Assembly (NCBI RefSeq): GCF_932276165.1
Contig: NC_063994.1
Coordinates: forward strand, 8,680,001-8,744,000
DNA length: 64,000 nt
Source of the DNA: Plutella xylostella
Lineage: Eukaryota; Arthropoda; Insecta; Lepidoptera; Plutellidae
Reading direction: 5' to 3'
A program made the translations under genes and the position numbers. Below the pieces are notes generated by a model, which searched no databases, was not told where the DNA came from, and saw only the letters and a program-made list of their open reading frames with translations. Shown in pieces: positions 1-11,200 of this stretch (the stretch's first letter is position 1; the number at the start of each line of letters is the position of its first letter).

Positions 1-397
1 TTCGAGCTGTAATATCTTTGCGGCTGTATCCGTGAAGTTACAGTTACTCACATCAATTTGATCATGATAAGGTAAACTGTTTCGTAATGTGTTCTGAGCG
101 GTACTGATGTATGGCTATTTTCATTAATTGACGAGAGAGTGAGATTATGGCGATATTTTTATATTTGTCATGTAATTTACTTTTTATAAAGAATAATTTT
201 TGTTTTAATTCAAAAATTAAATCTTTGTAATTTCCTTTTCTTTTAACGTTTGATAATTCTACTAATAGAGTGTTTAATTCTCTATTGTCTCCACACTCCG
301 TCTTTAAGGTCGATTCTATGTTCGCCCATATAAATTTATGATCTATCATTGATACTATTAACGCGGCTTTTCCGGTTAACTTACTTAGTAACAACAT

Positions 398-554
398 AAT
401 GTTATATCAACGATCTTAGTAGATTGTATGTTAGTAATTAAGAAGTGAAGATTTGTAATTGGCTTAAAGTTATCTATATAAGTCACATTTACATTCATTT
501 ATTGTGCTGTATATCTTCCAAATAAAATAAAATAAAAAAATAAAATAAATAAAT
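398..554 (+). mobile_element. Short 3' retroposon fragment with AAATA-type tail
   Basis: About 157 bp of unrelated sequence interrupts the Gag-like ORF. It ends in an A-rich tail of AAATA/AATAA repeats (516-554) and is flanked by AACAT at 393-397 and 555-559, which suggests target-primed insertion of a truncated SINE or LINE. The family is not recognised. Confidence 0.45.
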
Positions 555-676
555 AACATTTTGAGGAGAATCTCCTCCTGCATGGTCTAACCATTGTTGT
601 GCACTATTTAAATAGTTATATATTGTGACAGGTTCACCGTCATATGTCGGTACAAAGCCGATTAATTTAGTAGGAT

Positions 677-1377
677 TGTTATGAAAAGGAATGAGAAGTG
701 AAGGGAGGAAAACTGACCTTGCAGGAACGGCTGTCCGGCTGGGCAAATGTGTTTTGACCTCTTCGGTTTCCCAATCGTTCTCCAACAGGTTGATGTGCTG
801 AGGATCCTTGGCGCGGCGTAGGGCTACGATACGGTGTAGTACGCGGCGAATATGGTGCTTCTAAGAACGCGGGAGATGGAGATGATGAAAGTGGAGATGG
901 ATTGGGCACACTGTACGGAGAGGAGCTACGAATGCCGCAACTATAGCCTTTGACTGGAGGCCACCAAATGGCAAGCGCTCCCAGGGACGCCCTGTCCAAA
1001 CATGGCGCCGAAGCGTCGAAAACGAGCTGCGAGCCGCTGGACTAAGCTGGAGTGAGGCCAAAAGTACAGCCGAAGATAGGCGGAAGTGGCGGACGTTAGT
1101 GGAGACCCTCTGCACCTCTGGGGTGCCATAGGACTGCAACAAGAACGCGGGAGTGACGGGACAAGTGCGTGTGTCGACCGACTCGTTACGTGGCCATAGT
1201 AGAAGTGGACGAGGGGGGTTGACCGTTGAGGTTTGGCAGATGACACCAGCTAGTTGTTCATCTACCGGCAGTTTCCTTTTAGGATAGGGAAGGTGGGAGG
1301 GAGTTACAATCATCTGTGTACCTGTCTGTCAGCTGTTTGCAAGTGTTCCTTGACCCTTGATGCCCATGGCCCCAACA
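677..1377 (-). repeat. Left LTR (3' LTR by orientation), with LINE fragment inside
   Basis: Matches the right LTR (3391-3824) along its length except for an inserted 278 bp (265-bp LINE fragment plus a 13-bp duplication) and loss of about 11 bp near 1345. Reading minus it begins TGTTGGGGCCATGGGCATCA and ends CATAACA. Confidence 0.85.
876..1140 (+). mobile_element. 5'-truncated RTE-like LINE 3' end
   Basis: The plus strand encodes the C-terminal end of a LINE reverse transcriptase: WRPPNGKRSQGRPVQTWRRS, then LSWSEAKSTAEDRRKWRTLV, ending LCTSGVP-stop. The same domain appears at 6009-6551 and 36105-36300. The insert is flanked by a perfect 13-bp duplication, AAGAACGCGGGAG (863-875 and 1141-1153). 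The right LTR carries the matching empty site with a single AAGAACGCGGGAG near 3577-3589, so the insertion happened after the two LTRs were made. Confidence 0.85.
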
Positions 1378-1640
1378 TAAACCGCCCCCCAAATATTAAT
1401 AATATAATAATAATATTTCCCTCTCTATGGGTGTTTTTGGGAATTTAATATATTTTTCCAAAAGTGCACGCTGATTTAATGCCTCTGTCACCTCTTGTAT
1501 GGAATAGGAGACCATTGCCTGCGAGAGGCCTAGGTGGTAGTAGGCCCCAACATTTTTTTGGTACATCCCATTCCCATAAAAGGCGACAGCGGCAAGTATC
1601 TAAAAAAACAAAGATTATTAAGATAAATATGTTAAACAGG
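1378..1640. other. LTR-element internal sequence, no gene seen
   Basis: AT-rich sequence beginning with the polypurine-like stretch next to the left LTR. I see no recognisable coding block before the Harbinger fragment. Confidence 0.4.
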
Positions 1641-1952
1641 GTTGGCCGATATTAAAACCTTCTTCAAACGCTTTTTAAGTTCTATGAATACGGGGGTAAA
1701 ACTTGCCAAACATATACGCACCTTTAAATCAGCTGCCACTGCTGAGAGTCTTGTACGTTGAGCCATAAGAGGTACGATTTCATCGCATAACCTGCTGAAT
1801 TGTACACGGGTGAGCCTAAAATTTTTTCGGAACTCCTCGTCCGGTAGTTTCAGTGGCTCACTCCGTGCCCTTAAAATTCGCCTATTTATTGCTAACTCTC
1901 TTTTTAGCCTTTCGTTTTCCTCCAACGCAATTAATAATATATGCGCCATCAC
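1641..1952 (-). pseudogene. PIF/Harbinger transposase N-terminal fragment (HARBI1-like)
   Basis: A minus ORF of about 100 aa carries LPDEEFRKNFRLTRVQFSRL followed by CDEIVPLMAQRTRLSAVAAD and LKVRICLASF. This is the helical N-terminal region typical of HARBI1-like nucleases and PIF/Harbinger transposases, just upstream of the DDE nuclease domain. The DDE residues themselves are absent, because the ORF drifts into unrelated sequence near 1660. It lies inside the LTR element and was presumably carried or inserted there. It is unrelated in frame to the larger Harbinger unit at 26-31 kb. Confidence 0.7.
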
Positions 1953-2168
1953 AAATACAATCCAAACAAATAATAAAAATGTTTGTTATAAGTAGGTACT
2001 TTGAAAGAAGTCGGTAAAGAGTAACTTCCTTCAAAGGCAGAAATCGAAGGAATTAATTCTTTCAAATCCATGGACAGAATTGTTACGTGATACGAATTAC
2101 TGTCAAAAACCGAAAATCGTTCATTCTTTTCAATGCTGGCTTTCCGTATTCTGGCTATGCATTGGACA

Positions 2169-3297
2169 TCATGTTATACCCCATTTACACTCTCGCACGA
2201 GTGGCGAGGCGAGCGACAAGGCGAGGGGCGAGGCGCGAGTGTGAACAGACGCTCGTGGCTCGCCTCCTCGCTCGCCTCGCCACTCGCGGCGCTCGCGTCC
2301 GGAGCGGTTTTTGGGGCACGAGTCAAAGGAGCTCGCGTCGAGCTCGCGTCGCACGCGAGCGGGTGTTTACACTCTCGCGTCCGCTTCATTCTGGCTTCTA
2401 CATCGTGCCGCGCAGGTTGTGTTCGTCGTCGTATAATTATAACGTAGTGTTTTTTCCTCAGTTGTATAATGGATTGGTCGCAAGACGAAACATTTAATTT
2501 CATATAAGTAAATATTTCAATAAAATAATAATAATAAAAAAACACTAAAACGTAAGAAATAAAAGCAGTACTTACTTAGTACTGTCACATAGAATAGGTC
2601 TAAACCATGTCTAAACCTTAAATTATTTCTTACGTTTTAGTGGTTTTTTGAAGTCGTTTTTTTATCATTATTTTATTTTATTACTTATTTATACTTAGTT
2701 TATTTGCAATAATTGACAATCAAAATTAAGAAGCACATGATACCTATAAGTCCTACTAGTCAGTAGTAAACACGAAGTAGTTGCTATATACCTACCGTTG
2801 AGGAGTTCCCTTGACTACCTTCCGTTTCCATCATCAGATCAGCTCAAGGTCACCATCATATTTTTTTTTAATGTTAAAAATATAGGTAAGTACCTATGTA
2901 CTTTCTAAATTTCATTAACTACAATCGGTTAATAGGTACCCAAAATGGAAATTCATAGCCTGTTTTTAACCCTTTACCCGCCCTTGGAGGTGGAATCAAA
3001 ATTTGAAAAAAATGGGACCACATGGGATCTCAACCCAATACATAAAAAAAAGAATTTTCAAAATCGGTCCATAAACGGCGAAGTAATCGGCGATCATACA
3101 TAAATTCTTTATTGTTGCGGATAAAACTTCGACGTCCTCCATCGTTGCTAGCTCAAAGACAACTGAACTCTGCACGAGAGTGTAAACACCCACTCGCGTC
3201 ACACGCGAGTGGGTGTTTACATTCGCACCTCCGCACGAGTGACGAGGCGAGCGAGGAGGCGAGGGCCGAGGCGAGAGTGTAAATGGGGTATTACATG
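2169..3297. mobile_element. Non-autonomous TIR element with CpG-rich GCGAG subterminal repeats
   Basis: The left end reads ATCATGTTATACCCCATTTA continuing into CACTCTCGC. The right end, inverted, is the same with one difference (ATCATGTAATACCCC...), giving near-perfect inverted repeats of about 29 bp. If TA is the duplicated target, the element proper is 2179-3288 (CCCCATTTACAC ends). Both ends continue into dense GCGAGGCGAG/CTCGCCTC repeats (2190-2390 and 3165-3280), strikingly GC-rich in an AT-rich window. No transposase is encoded; long ORFs here are by-products of the repeats. The superfamily is not assigned. Confidence 0.75.
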
Positions 3298-3390
3298 ATA
3301 CCAAATTGACAGTTGAAAGGTAGAATTGCCTTCAAGGCAAGGGCAGTGAAGTTACGTGATAGCCATGCCGGTTTACGAAGGACCAGGAAA

Positions 3391-3824
3391 TGTTATGAAA
3401 AGGAATGAGAAGTGAAGGGAGGAAAACTGACCTTGCAGGAACGGCTGTCCGGCTGGGCAAATGTGTTTTGACCTCTTCGGTTTCCCAATCGTTCTCCAAC
3501 AGGTTGATGTGCTGAGGATCCTTGGCGCGGCGTAGGGCTACGATTCGGTGTAGTACGCGGCGAATATGGTGCTTCTAAGAACGCGGGAGTGACGGGACAA
3601 GTACGTGTGTCGACCGACTCGTTACGTGGCGATAGTAGAAGTGGACGAGGGGGGTTGACCGTTGAGGTTTGGCAGATGACACCAACTACTTGTTCATCTA
3701 CCGGCAGTTTCCTTTTAGGATAGGGAAGGTGGGAGGGAGTTACAATCATCTGTGTACCTGTCTGTCAGTTGTTTGCAAGTGTACCCTCAGAGTTCCTTGA
3801 CCCTTGATGCCCATGGCCCCAACA
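3391..3824 (-). repeat. Right LTR (5' LTR by orientation), intact copy
   Basis: 434-bp LTR with TG..CA ends in perfect 4-bp inversion (TGTT...AACA). It lacks the LINE insertion seen in the left LTR and so shows the original state. Immediately inside it, reading minus, is TTTCCTGGTCCTTCGTAAAC, a possible primer-binding region (weak inference). Confidence 0.85.
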
Positions 3825-3926
3825 AGGATCCATTTGATATATCAAGGTTCCTTGATTTCCACTCGGTACATTAGTTGTAGGAGCAGTTTGCATACCCTCA
3901 GTATTATACAAGGAAGGGTCGGTCAT

Positions 3927-4284
3927 CCCGCTAGGCTTAAATACTTAAGTTGCAGGTTAGGATAGGAATCTTGAAGGTTTGGGAAATAATGCGACAGTGT
4001 TTTCACTTAAAGCACGTTGAACCAAACGAAGACTCGTAGCATTTCCTTTCTTCTTTCTTCGACTTATTTGTTTGTTGGGATGCCCAGATTTGAAGACTTG
4101 AGAGTCACGCAGCAGTAGCCTGCAGCTCGCCTGGATTTATGGATAAAATTATGTCATAAATCTAATAACTCACACTAAAACATTTTACTAAGAATATACA
4201 TTAAAAAATTAAACTTAAATTAAAAATAAAGTAACTAATTTTATTTTCCCTTTTATTTGATACATTTTCTAACTTAATTAGTCC
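3927..4284. other. Leader upstream of the Gag-like start; no gene
   Basis: AT-rich sequence 5' of the Gag-like ATG (minus). It should hold the leader and perhaps the 5' LTR of that element, but I could not find a TG..CA boundary before the hAT element at 4285. Confidence 0.3.
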
Positions 4285-5417
4285 CATGGAAGTAATAATA
4301 CAACAGGAATGCGCACTGCACCAAAAAAACGAGCCGACAGAGATAGTCAGCACGGAGCCCTCCATCTCTTTCTATTTTTGGTGACCATAATTTTAGGTAA
4401 TTCATGAGACATCACTTCTAATCTATCATGTCGCGAATAGGTGTCGATGGTCTCAAAGTCACGAATAATTCGATTGCAATGTAGTTACGAATGTATTTTG
4501 GTGATATGACAATTGAGTAAACCAATTGGGTGAAGGTAAAATTTGTATAGATGTGTTGTTGCAGCGCAAACTGCAATGTAATATTGATATGTAAAGTTTA
4601 AGTAAATAAAATTAAGTTGGGTGTAGTGTTGACAAGAAAGTGTCAAAACAGGTTAACATTAAACGCAACTATGTACCTAAAACGTGTTTACTCTGTGGGT
4701 GTTCCGTTTACATAGTCTAGTTGATGAAAATCATAAGATTTCAAAAATATCTCAACCTAAGTGCTTCCGCCGGTTTTAAGCTTGATAAATTATCTTATAA
4801 TACTCATATCTATCACCAAAAAAATCAACAGCTCATAACTCTTTCAGCACATAACTCAGCCTTATAAGATAACAGCCACAATAATACCTAATGATACTTA
4901 GGTATAAAATAAAACAAAAAGTTGAATGAAAAACAGGTCCTAATTAATGGAAAGTGATTCAAAAGTACGAATGAATGGTCACCCTAACCATAACGTCTCT
5001 CAAAACAGTATAAACGTCATCCGTCATCTTGACAACTTCAGTCTTGTAAAGTATTCAGAAAAACTACCAATATTTTTTATCAAATTATTATTCATACAAA
5101 TACCAAATATTTCATTAAAATTACATGTTTATAATGATTTATTATAAATTTGTTTTTGAAAATGATATGATATACAGTAGTATATGAATTAATTTAATAT
5201 TTTTTTTGCATAGCTCTTTTCGTACAAAATCTACTAAAGTTTACACAACTAAATCCTGGCAATTGTTAGAAAGAGAGGAAGGGCTCTGTGGTAACCCTCT
5301 CTATCGGCTCGCGGCCTGTTTCACTTCCAATATAAATCTTAAGGTGAATTCGTTAGGTCTATTTTTGTTTGCATCATTTTGGATAGTGCGCATTCCTGTT
5401 GTATTATTACTTCCATG
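4285..5417. mobile_element. Non-autonomous hAT element, copy 1 (complete)
   Basis: 1133-bp element with 33-bp perfect TIRs starting CATGGAAGTAATAATACAAC and an 8-bp duplication ATTAGTCC (4277-4284 and 5418-5425). An 8-bp TSD and a CA start are hallmarks of hAT. No transposase is encoded; the short ORFs are not conserved between copies. Three further copies are present (52059, 53980 and 63795), all in the opposite orientation. Confidence 0.9.
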
Positions 5418-6001
5418 ATTAGTCCTTAGTAATGACATAACAGGAATATTTCAACTTTCTGAAACAATTTACTAATTGGGTAATTTCCACCCAGGTACCT
5501 TTGGAGGCTTTTTTCTGCAAATAATACCCCATTAAGCAATAGTTTATTTTTATTTTTATGTAATTTTGGAACAGTGCGTAGTTTTTAAAATTAATAAGGG
5601 ACCATGAGAATATCTTTTTCAATTTTTTATTTCAAGTTGAAAATTCAGAGCAGTCTAGCTCGATCGTAAAATTCGAACTTTCGATAATAAAATAACTAAC
5701 TTACATTTAGGGAATACAATCCCGGCCTTTATTTGGAATCCCGGGATTTCGGGACTGGATGAAGACAATCCCGGGATCCCGGGATAGTCCCGGGATCAGG
5801 GTCACAAACAAAAACACGTCTATCGAATCAAAGTTTTTAGGTTTATTGGAGACACAGTTTTTATAATTTAACTTTCTCAGACCATACTAAGTTGAAAAAA
5901 AAATATACTTCTAAAAAAAAGATAAACAATTACTTAAAATTATTCATTTTGTTAATCATCTTACACAAAACAAAATGTATTATAATTACTTACTTACTTA
6001 T
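5418..6001. repeat. Intergenic stretch with a CCCGGGAT cluster
   Basis: No gene. Between 5720 and 5806 the motif TCCCGGG/CCCGGGAT recurs about five times (for example ATCCCGGGATCCCGGGATAG). It looks like the subterminal repeats of a DNA transposon end, but I found no partner end. Confidence 0.4.
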
Positions 6002-6551
6002 AGTCCTGTTACTCCCCTGTGGAGCTTAGGGCTACAGACATTCTTCGCCACGCTTCCCTATCTTGAGCCGCCTCCTTCACTTGGGCCCACGATAGACCTG
6101 CCCTCTTCATTTCCGCCTCCACGGACCTTCTCCAGCTCTGTACGGGTCTACCTGGTCTCCGTCTTCCACTAGGCTGCCACTCGAAAGCAACTTGAGCATG
6201 GTTACAGTCGTGTCTTCTCATTGTATGGCCGATCCATCTCCAGCGCCTCATTGCGATTTCTTTCCTCAGTGTGGTTTGGTTGCATTTTTTCCATAGGTCC
6301 ACATTAGAAATCGTGTCCGGCCAGTATATGCGGAGAATCGAACGGAGGCACCTGTTGACGGTAACTTGGAGCTTGTGATGTAGCAGCTTTGTAGTCCTCC
6401 AAGTTTCACAGCCATAGAGAAGGACCGACTTTACATTGCTTTCGAATATAGACAGCTTTAGACGAAGGGGCATTATGTGCGACTTCCAGACTGTATTATA
6501 TATTATAATTATCTTAAAATAAATATAGAAACTTCTATGTTTGCAATTCAA
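6002..6551 (-). pseudogene. RTE-like LINE, C-terminal reverse transcriptase fragment and 3' end
   Basis: A minus ORF of 180 aa reads KSVLLYGCETWRTTKLLHHK, then LQVTVNRCLRSILRIYWPDT, then MRRWRWIGHTMRRHDCNHAQ and RRRPGRPVQSWRRSVEAEMK, ending ALSSTGE-stop. This is the conserved region C-terminal to the RT domain of RTE-like LINEs; the RT catalytic motifs are missing, so the copy is 5'-truncated near 6545. The stop is followed on minus by a tail of AAGTAAGT repeats (about 5985-6003), typical for the simple-repeat 3' ends of this group. The frame is open throughout. Confidence 0.8.
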
Positions 6552-7767
6552 ACTGCTTTATATCTAGTATACACAAAACAATGTATTTATTTATTTTAAT
6601 TTAAATGTCACTTATTCTAAAAAAAACAAAAATAGGAACTTCTTTTAACTTAACCATTAATAACAAAAATAAACAGTCATATTTCTCAACCTCTCTATTA
6701 ACTTTCATTTGTTGCGAAAGTATGATCTTAGGAACAATAAGGCGTCCAAAGTTTCGTCGCCAAGCCTTGTTAAACTTGCCAAACTTTTATTGTTAAAGAA
6801 CAACTTATGAGGATGACACAAAAATAAAAAATACTTTAAAAAAGTTATCCAAAAAATTTTATTATTTTAACATACATAATTAATCCACTGAGGTCGATTT
6901 TCGTAGAAAATTAGGAAAAAAAATCATAACTCCTAAACTACTAAAAATTGCTGAACATACATGGGGGTGATTTGGCTACCCCTTGACCTAAGAAATCAAA
7001 CATTTTCCTTTGGACGTCACTCTTTGGGCCACCCTGTATATAGTGCTAAGTCATCGGCGTACTGGAGCTCAATTCCGGAGGTTCAGGGATAAATCTCAGA
7101 ACCGAGATATATCTCAGTTTGAAATCTACCCTAACATGTCAGCTTCAAATCTCGGAACTAGGCTCAAACCGTATTCTCGCGGTACAAGGAGATACATTCA
7201 CGACCTAGATAGAACTTCATACCCGAAAAGACGTTCGGTTTCCATCGATTCAATTTTATATAATCGATAAATATATTATTTATTCTTTTCGTTAAAATAA
7301 CGGCAGTTTTCAATAAAAAAATATCCAAAACCAATAACGCTAATGAAAAGCAGTCAAAACAAACAAGGATTTTAATGTAATCGATAGTTTTATGCTTTTA
7401 TACTTTACATTTACATCATGATAGTTTAGAAAAAAGAAACGCAATTGACACGACTTACTTAGTATTTTTTACTCTGTGGTCAAGACCGGTAGAGAGTATA
7501 GTATTCTGTGAACAAGACTGTCAAATAGACTTGCGAAAAATGCATCACTGAAAAGAAAAGAAAGATACATTTCTTTTCACACAAAGATTCACATCCCTCT
7601 TTGTTATCTTCTTATCTTTGTGCATCAATTCGTGAAACAAGGTATAATACATATAACTTAAAATAATTGTAATTTGTTAGCCAAATAAATACTAATAAAT
7701 AGGTATGTTTCTCATTAAGAATTTTTTGAAAATAAAATACAAAGTAGGTTTAGGTAAGTAAATAAAT
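6552..7767. other. No gene; repeat-like sequence
   Basis: AT-rich. 7023-7040 contains GGGCCACCCTGTATA, a motif that often ends insect dispersed repeats. 7060-7170 contains several ATCTCGG/CCGAGAT words and shares GAGCTCAATTCCGGAGGTTC with 32895-32915 (inverted). I see no supported coding region. Confidence 0.35.
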
Positions 7768-8162
7768 TTATTCGTGATTGCAGCTAACAAATAGCAGCTG
7801 TGACAATTTTTTTGATGTCAGCCGCGACCTTTTGTCCGTCAGCGTTATCCCGGCTTTTGAGAATATCCGTTCGCATGGAACGGACGTTGCTACAAGGTTT
7901 AGCCTTTTCAGGCAGTACTGGTACAGCAGAGGGTATATGAGCCGCCTTTCATGCCACCAAGTAAACGGGTTCTTGGTGCGATGAAGAAGCGGCTCTTGCA
8001 TGTACTTGTCTACTTCTACAATCCCTGCCGCTGTAGAATTTTCCGGAGTTTGGCTTGCTACCTCATTATCTAAATCCTCCCACAAAGAGGAGGTCGAAGG
8101 CTGAACCGCTTGCTCTGGTTGGACATGGACTGGGATTGTCGCAGTCTGCTGGCGTAAAATAC
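7768..8162 (-). pseudogene. hAT gene A, C-terminal exon (hATC dimerisation domain)
   Basis: Minus exon with a clear acceptor (TTTCATTGCAG at 8163-8173), coding ILRQQTATIPVHVQPEQAVQ...TPENSTAAGIVEVD and then the hAT C-terminal dimerisation domain: PFTWWHERRLIYPLLYQYCL, VATSVPCERIFSKAGITLTD, RLTSKKLSQLLF. It is the last of five collinear minus exons of one hAT transposase-like gene: 25146-24697, 13290-13220, 13020-12665, 12223-11630 and 8162-7768. The phase of the preceding donor (11630) and this acceptor join in frame. The intron between them contains the complete hAT element 8233-11574. Such proteins are often annotated ZBED-like. This could be an old autonomous hAT copy or a domesticated gene; the stop in exon 4 argues that it is dead. 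Confidence 0.8.
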
Positions 8163-8232
8163 CTGCAATGAAAACGAAAACTAAATTTTTTATTCAGTAC
8201 CTACCTATTTAAAAACATTGAGATACTATACA

Positions 8233-11200
8233 TAGAGGTGGTCATAACGGCTATATCCTAATAATGAATTATACGTTACATTACAATTTTATAATCGTTA
8301 TCTTAAGCTGCTGTTGTTATAACAGTATAATGAACGTTTAAGATATATCGAAGGACTAATCATTATAAATATATTTTCAAACTATCACTATAACGTAAAA
8401 TAAGAAAATATCATACAACAGTTTAAATATAGGATATGAAGTAAAATTATAATTTACTCATAAAATGTACATATATTATAAGTGTATGTGTAGTTTTACA
8501 TAATTATGTTCTGTTGCAAAAATATCGATGTTTTAGTTGCGTTTATTTTGTATTGTTGGTATTAAAATTATAATGATATTTATATGACAATATTCACAAT
8601 CAATGGACCACCCTTCGTACTTAATTAATAGGTAAATGTTTTATGTTTACCTACACAGGCTTAGGACTGTCTGAATGATATTTTGGCAAAAAAAAGATTT
8701 TCATGTATGTATGTCCTTACTTATTTAATTTTATTTCATTCAGGCGTACTTAGAAGTTCATTGATCATATATACAATCTGTTTGTTTATGTACACTTTGG
8801 TTATTTACATTTTACAATATTTCTGTACATTTGCGGTCTGTAATCAAATCAGTACCTGCTCGAAATTGTTATTATTTACATTGGTTCAAGAACATAATCT
8901 GTGTCACTTTTGAGGATGTGAGTCGTGTTCTTCTGTCAGAAATGACATATCCAGCCTTCGAAAATGCACGCTCGCATGGCACAGACGTAACAACTATATT
9001 ACATTTATTTATAAATAGTTTGTACAATGCCGGGTAAATCGTTTTATGTTGTCGCCACCACTGCAGAGGACATGATGATCTTTTTATCACAGCTTCTTTT
9101 TCATACATTTCTATTTCTTCAACGGCTTTTTCAGCGGCTGATTTTGGTGTACGAATATTATGAATTTTGCTGTCAAACTCCATCCAGATTGATAATGAAT
9201 CTAGATTCGTTTCTTCTTCGGGTTGAATAGGTAGTACTTCGTCATCCTCGAGTAATTCAGTAACCTTTTCAATTAGTTCGCATTTTAATGTAGCGAGGGC
9301 ATCTTTATCCCTAAATGCGTGGTCCTTGAATCTTGGATCCAAATATGTACACAGTCCGATGGGTTGATTCGTTTCTATGTCACCAAATCGAGACTTTAAG
9401 CTTTTTTGTAGACACAAAACTAGTGATTTTATTGGTGGGTAGAAATCTTCCAGCATCAGCCTATCGAAGACAGCGTGTATCCCTTGCATCATCACAAATG
9501 CTTTACTAGCAGTGAGGTAGTTTTCTGCGCTCATAATCATTGTGGCTTCGTAAAACGGTTTCAGCACTTTTATAATTTGTGCAATGTACGTCCACTCTTC
9601 AGCTGGTATTATCGGTAAATCCACAGGTAAATTTGGTGTAGTCGCCCGTATTGCTTCCTGCAACTGTATAAATCGCTCGAGCATTATATATGTCGAGTTC
9701 CAGCGTGTAGGTACCGACAAAAGCAAAGTTCGTGCACTGCCGTGAGGGATATTCTGCACCGTGGTCTGGTATTTAATTAGTTTCTCCTTAGCAAGGGTAC
9801 TGCGCTTAAAATGTGACACTGTTTTTTGGACCTTACTGACAGTTGATGCTATAGAAGGAAGGCCCAAACCATCTTGCACTATCAAATTTAATTTATGCAC
9901 GTAGCAGCCGTAATATTCCCAGCCTAAAATATTTGCAGCAGACTGCATGTTTGACGCATTGTCAGTTACTAGAAAATTCACCTTGTCTTTTATGGCCCAG
10001 TCCTCCGTGATTTTAAGTAACTCCTGGGCAATTTTTGACCCCGTATGTGAGCCTTCCAGAGCGCTACACTGTATCAATACGGACCTGTACTCTAAAGTAT
10101 CCGTCTTTATGAAATGCCCCGTTACTGCTATATACGCGGTCATATTTCTTGACGTCCAGCAGTCCACAGTCAAGGAAATCGTTTGGCAATGCTCGTTTAC
10201 CAGCGCTTTTATATCCTGCAGTTGGCTAGCATACTCCGCCGGTAATAATTTATTTGCAAGTACCTTTCTCGACGGTATTTCATATCCGGGGTTTAATGCG
10301 TGTACAAAAGCTTTAAAACCTTCATTTTCTACCACATTGAAGGGCTGAAAGTCTTTCGTTACCATTTTTAGTAAATACTTGTCAATCGTATCTTTTTCTG
10401 ACGATTTCAACTTTTTTGGAATATACGACGACATAGTTTGTTGCGATGTATGTGGTCGCACCCTTGACCCTTGGTTAGTTTCATTCCGCATGCAAGATGA
10501 TGAAGTAGAGGGAACCGTTACGGGGTTAGACATGCTGTTAGTGTTAATTTCGCCGCAAGTAATGTTAGTGTTAGTATCAGCATTACCTTGAACAATATTC
10601 TGGGTAGATTGGGTAGATTGACCCGTACCCGTCGTACCCGTACCCGTACCCGTACTCGTACCCGTAACTCCAACAGCAACATCAGCTCTAGATCCAGATC
10701 TAGACAAGAAGGCAGCTTCTTCCACACAAAATTGTCCGTACACACCAATATGCTTTTGTTTTAAATGCAACTTTAAGTTCGTAATCGTACTTTTGTATGA
10801 AAGAATGTTTTTACAGTATTTACACTCCGCTTTTTTCGTGTCTCTATCACTCACTTCAAAATGGTCCCAAATTAGGGAAATTTTTGCCCTGTTTCTTGGA
10901 ACAGGCGGCATTTTAAAACTAATTCTTATTACGTAGGTATATACAAAGGTCCTTATTAACTAAATATTAACACTTTAAACTAAATAATATAAACACTAAG
11001 CACACTGATTTATTCACATTTAACTCTAAAGCCGAGCAATTATACTTATTTACTTATACAATAATTCACGCGCGACGATATTGCAAAACGAACGACAACC
11101 TGCATGAACACAATCAATATAGGTTATGTTATGATTACAATATAACACTTTAAGACAACAGTCAACGACAACAATGCATGCAGGTCACGTTCCGGTCATT

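Larger units (their letters stand above)
677..3824 (-). mobile_element. Non-autonomous LTR retrotransposon inserted in the Gag-like ORF
   Basis: Two related direct repeats, both beginning TG and ending CA, bound this 3.1 kb unit. They lie at 677-1377 and 3391-3824. The unit is flanked by the 5-bp duplication AGGAT (672-676 and 3825-3829). Removing the unit and one AGGAT rejoins the Gag-like reading frame, which is independent proof of the insertion. A G-rich polypurine-like stretch (TTTGGGGGGCGGTTTA, reading minus) touches the left repeat, so the element probably runs on minus with its 5' LTR on the right. The internal 2 kb has no gag or pol; it holds a Harbinger transposase fragment and a CpG-rich TIR element. 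TG..CA ends and a 5-bp TSD fit BEL/Pao, Copia or Gypsy; I cannot choose between them. Confidence 0.8.
1..3926 (-). pseudogene. Gag-like ORF of an LTR retroelement, split by insertions and cut by the window edge
   Basis: Reading on minus, an ATG at 3926 opens an ORF (MTDPSLYNTEGMQTAPTTN...) that runs to 3825. It is interrupted by the LTR element at 677-3824 and resumes in the same frame at 676 with KLIGFVPTYDGEPVTIYNYL. A later block around 397-62 (LTGKAALIVSMIDHKF..., Leu/Lys/Ile-rich helices) resembles the capsid part of insect Gypsy-type Gag proteins. Two further lesions are visible: a short retro-insertion at 398-554 and a frame change near 62, after which Gag-like sequence continues to position 1. 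No zinc knuckle, protease or RT lies inside the window; these would be to the left. The Gag call rests on overall resemblance and on the LTR-element context, not on a diagnostic motif. The copy is broken and cannot be expressed as one protein. Confidence 0.55.

Noticed and set aside
2087..2545. Several overlapping ORFs on both strands rich in Arg/Ala/Ser
   Set aside because: They arise from the GCGAG/CTCGCC repeats of the TIR element; open in many frames at once, with no domain.
4130..4284. 5' LTR of the Gag-like element
   Set aside because: No TG..CA boundary, primer-binding site or repeat partner could be seen.
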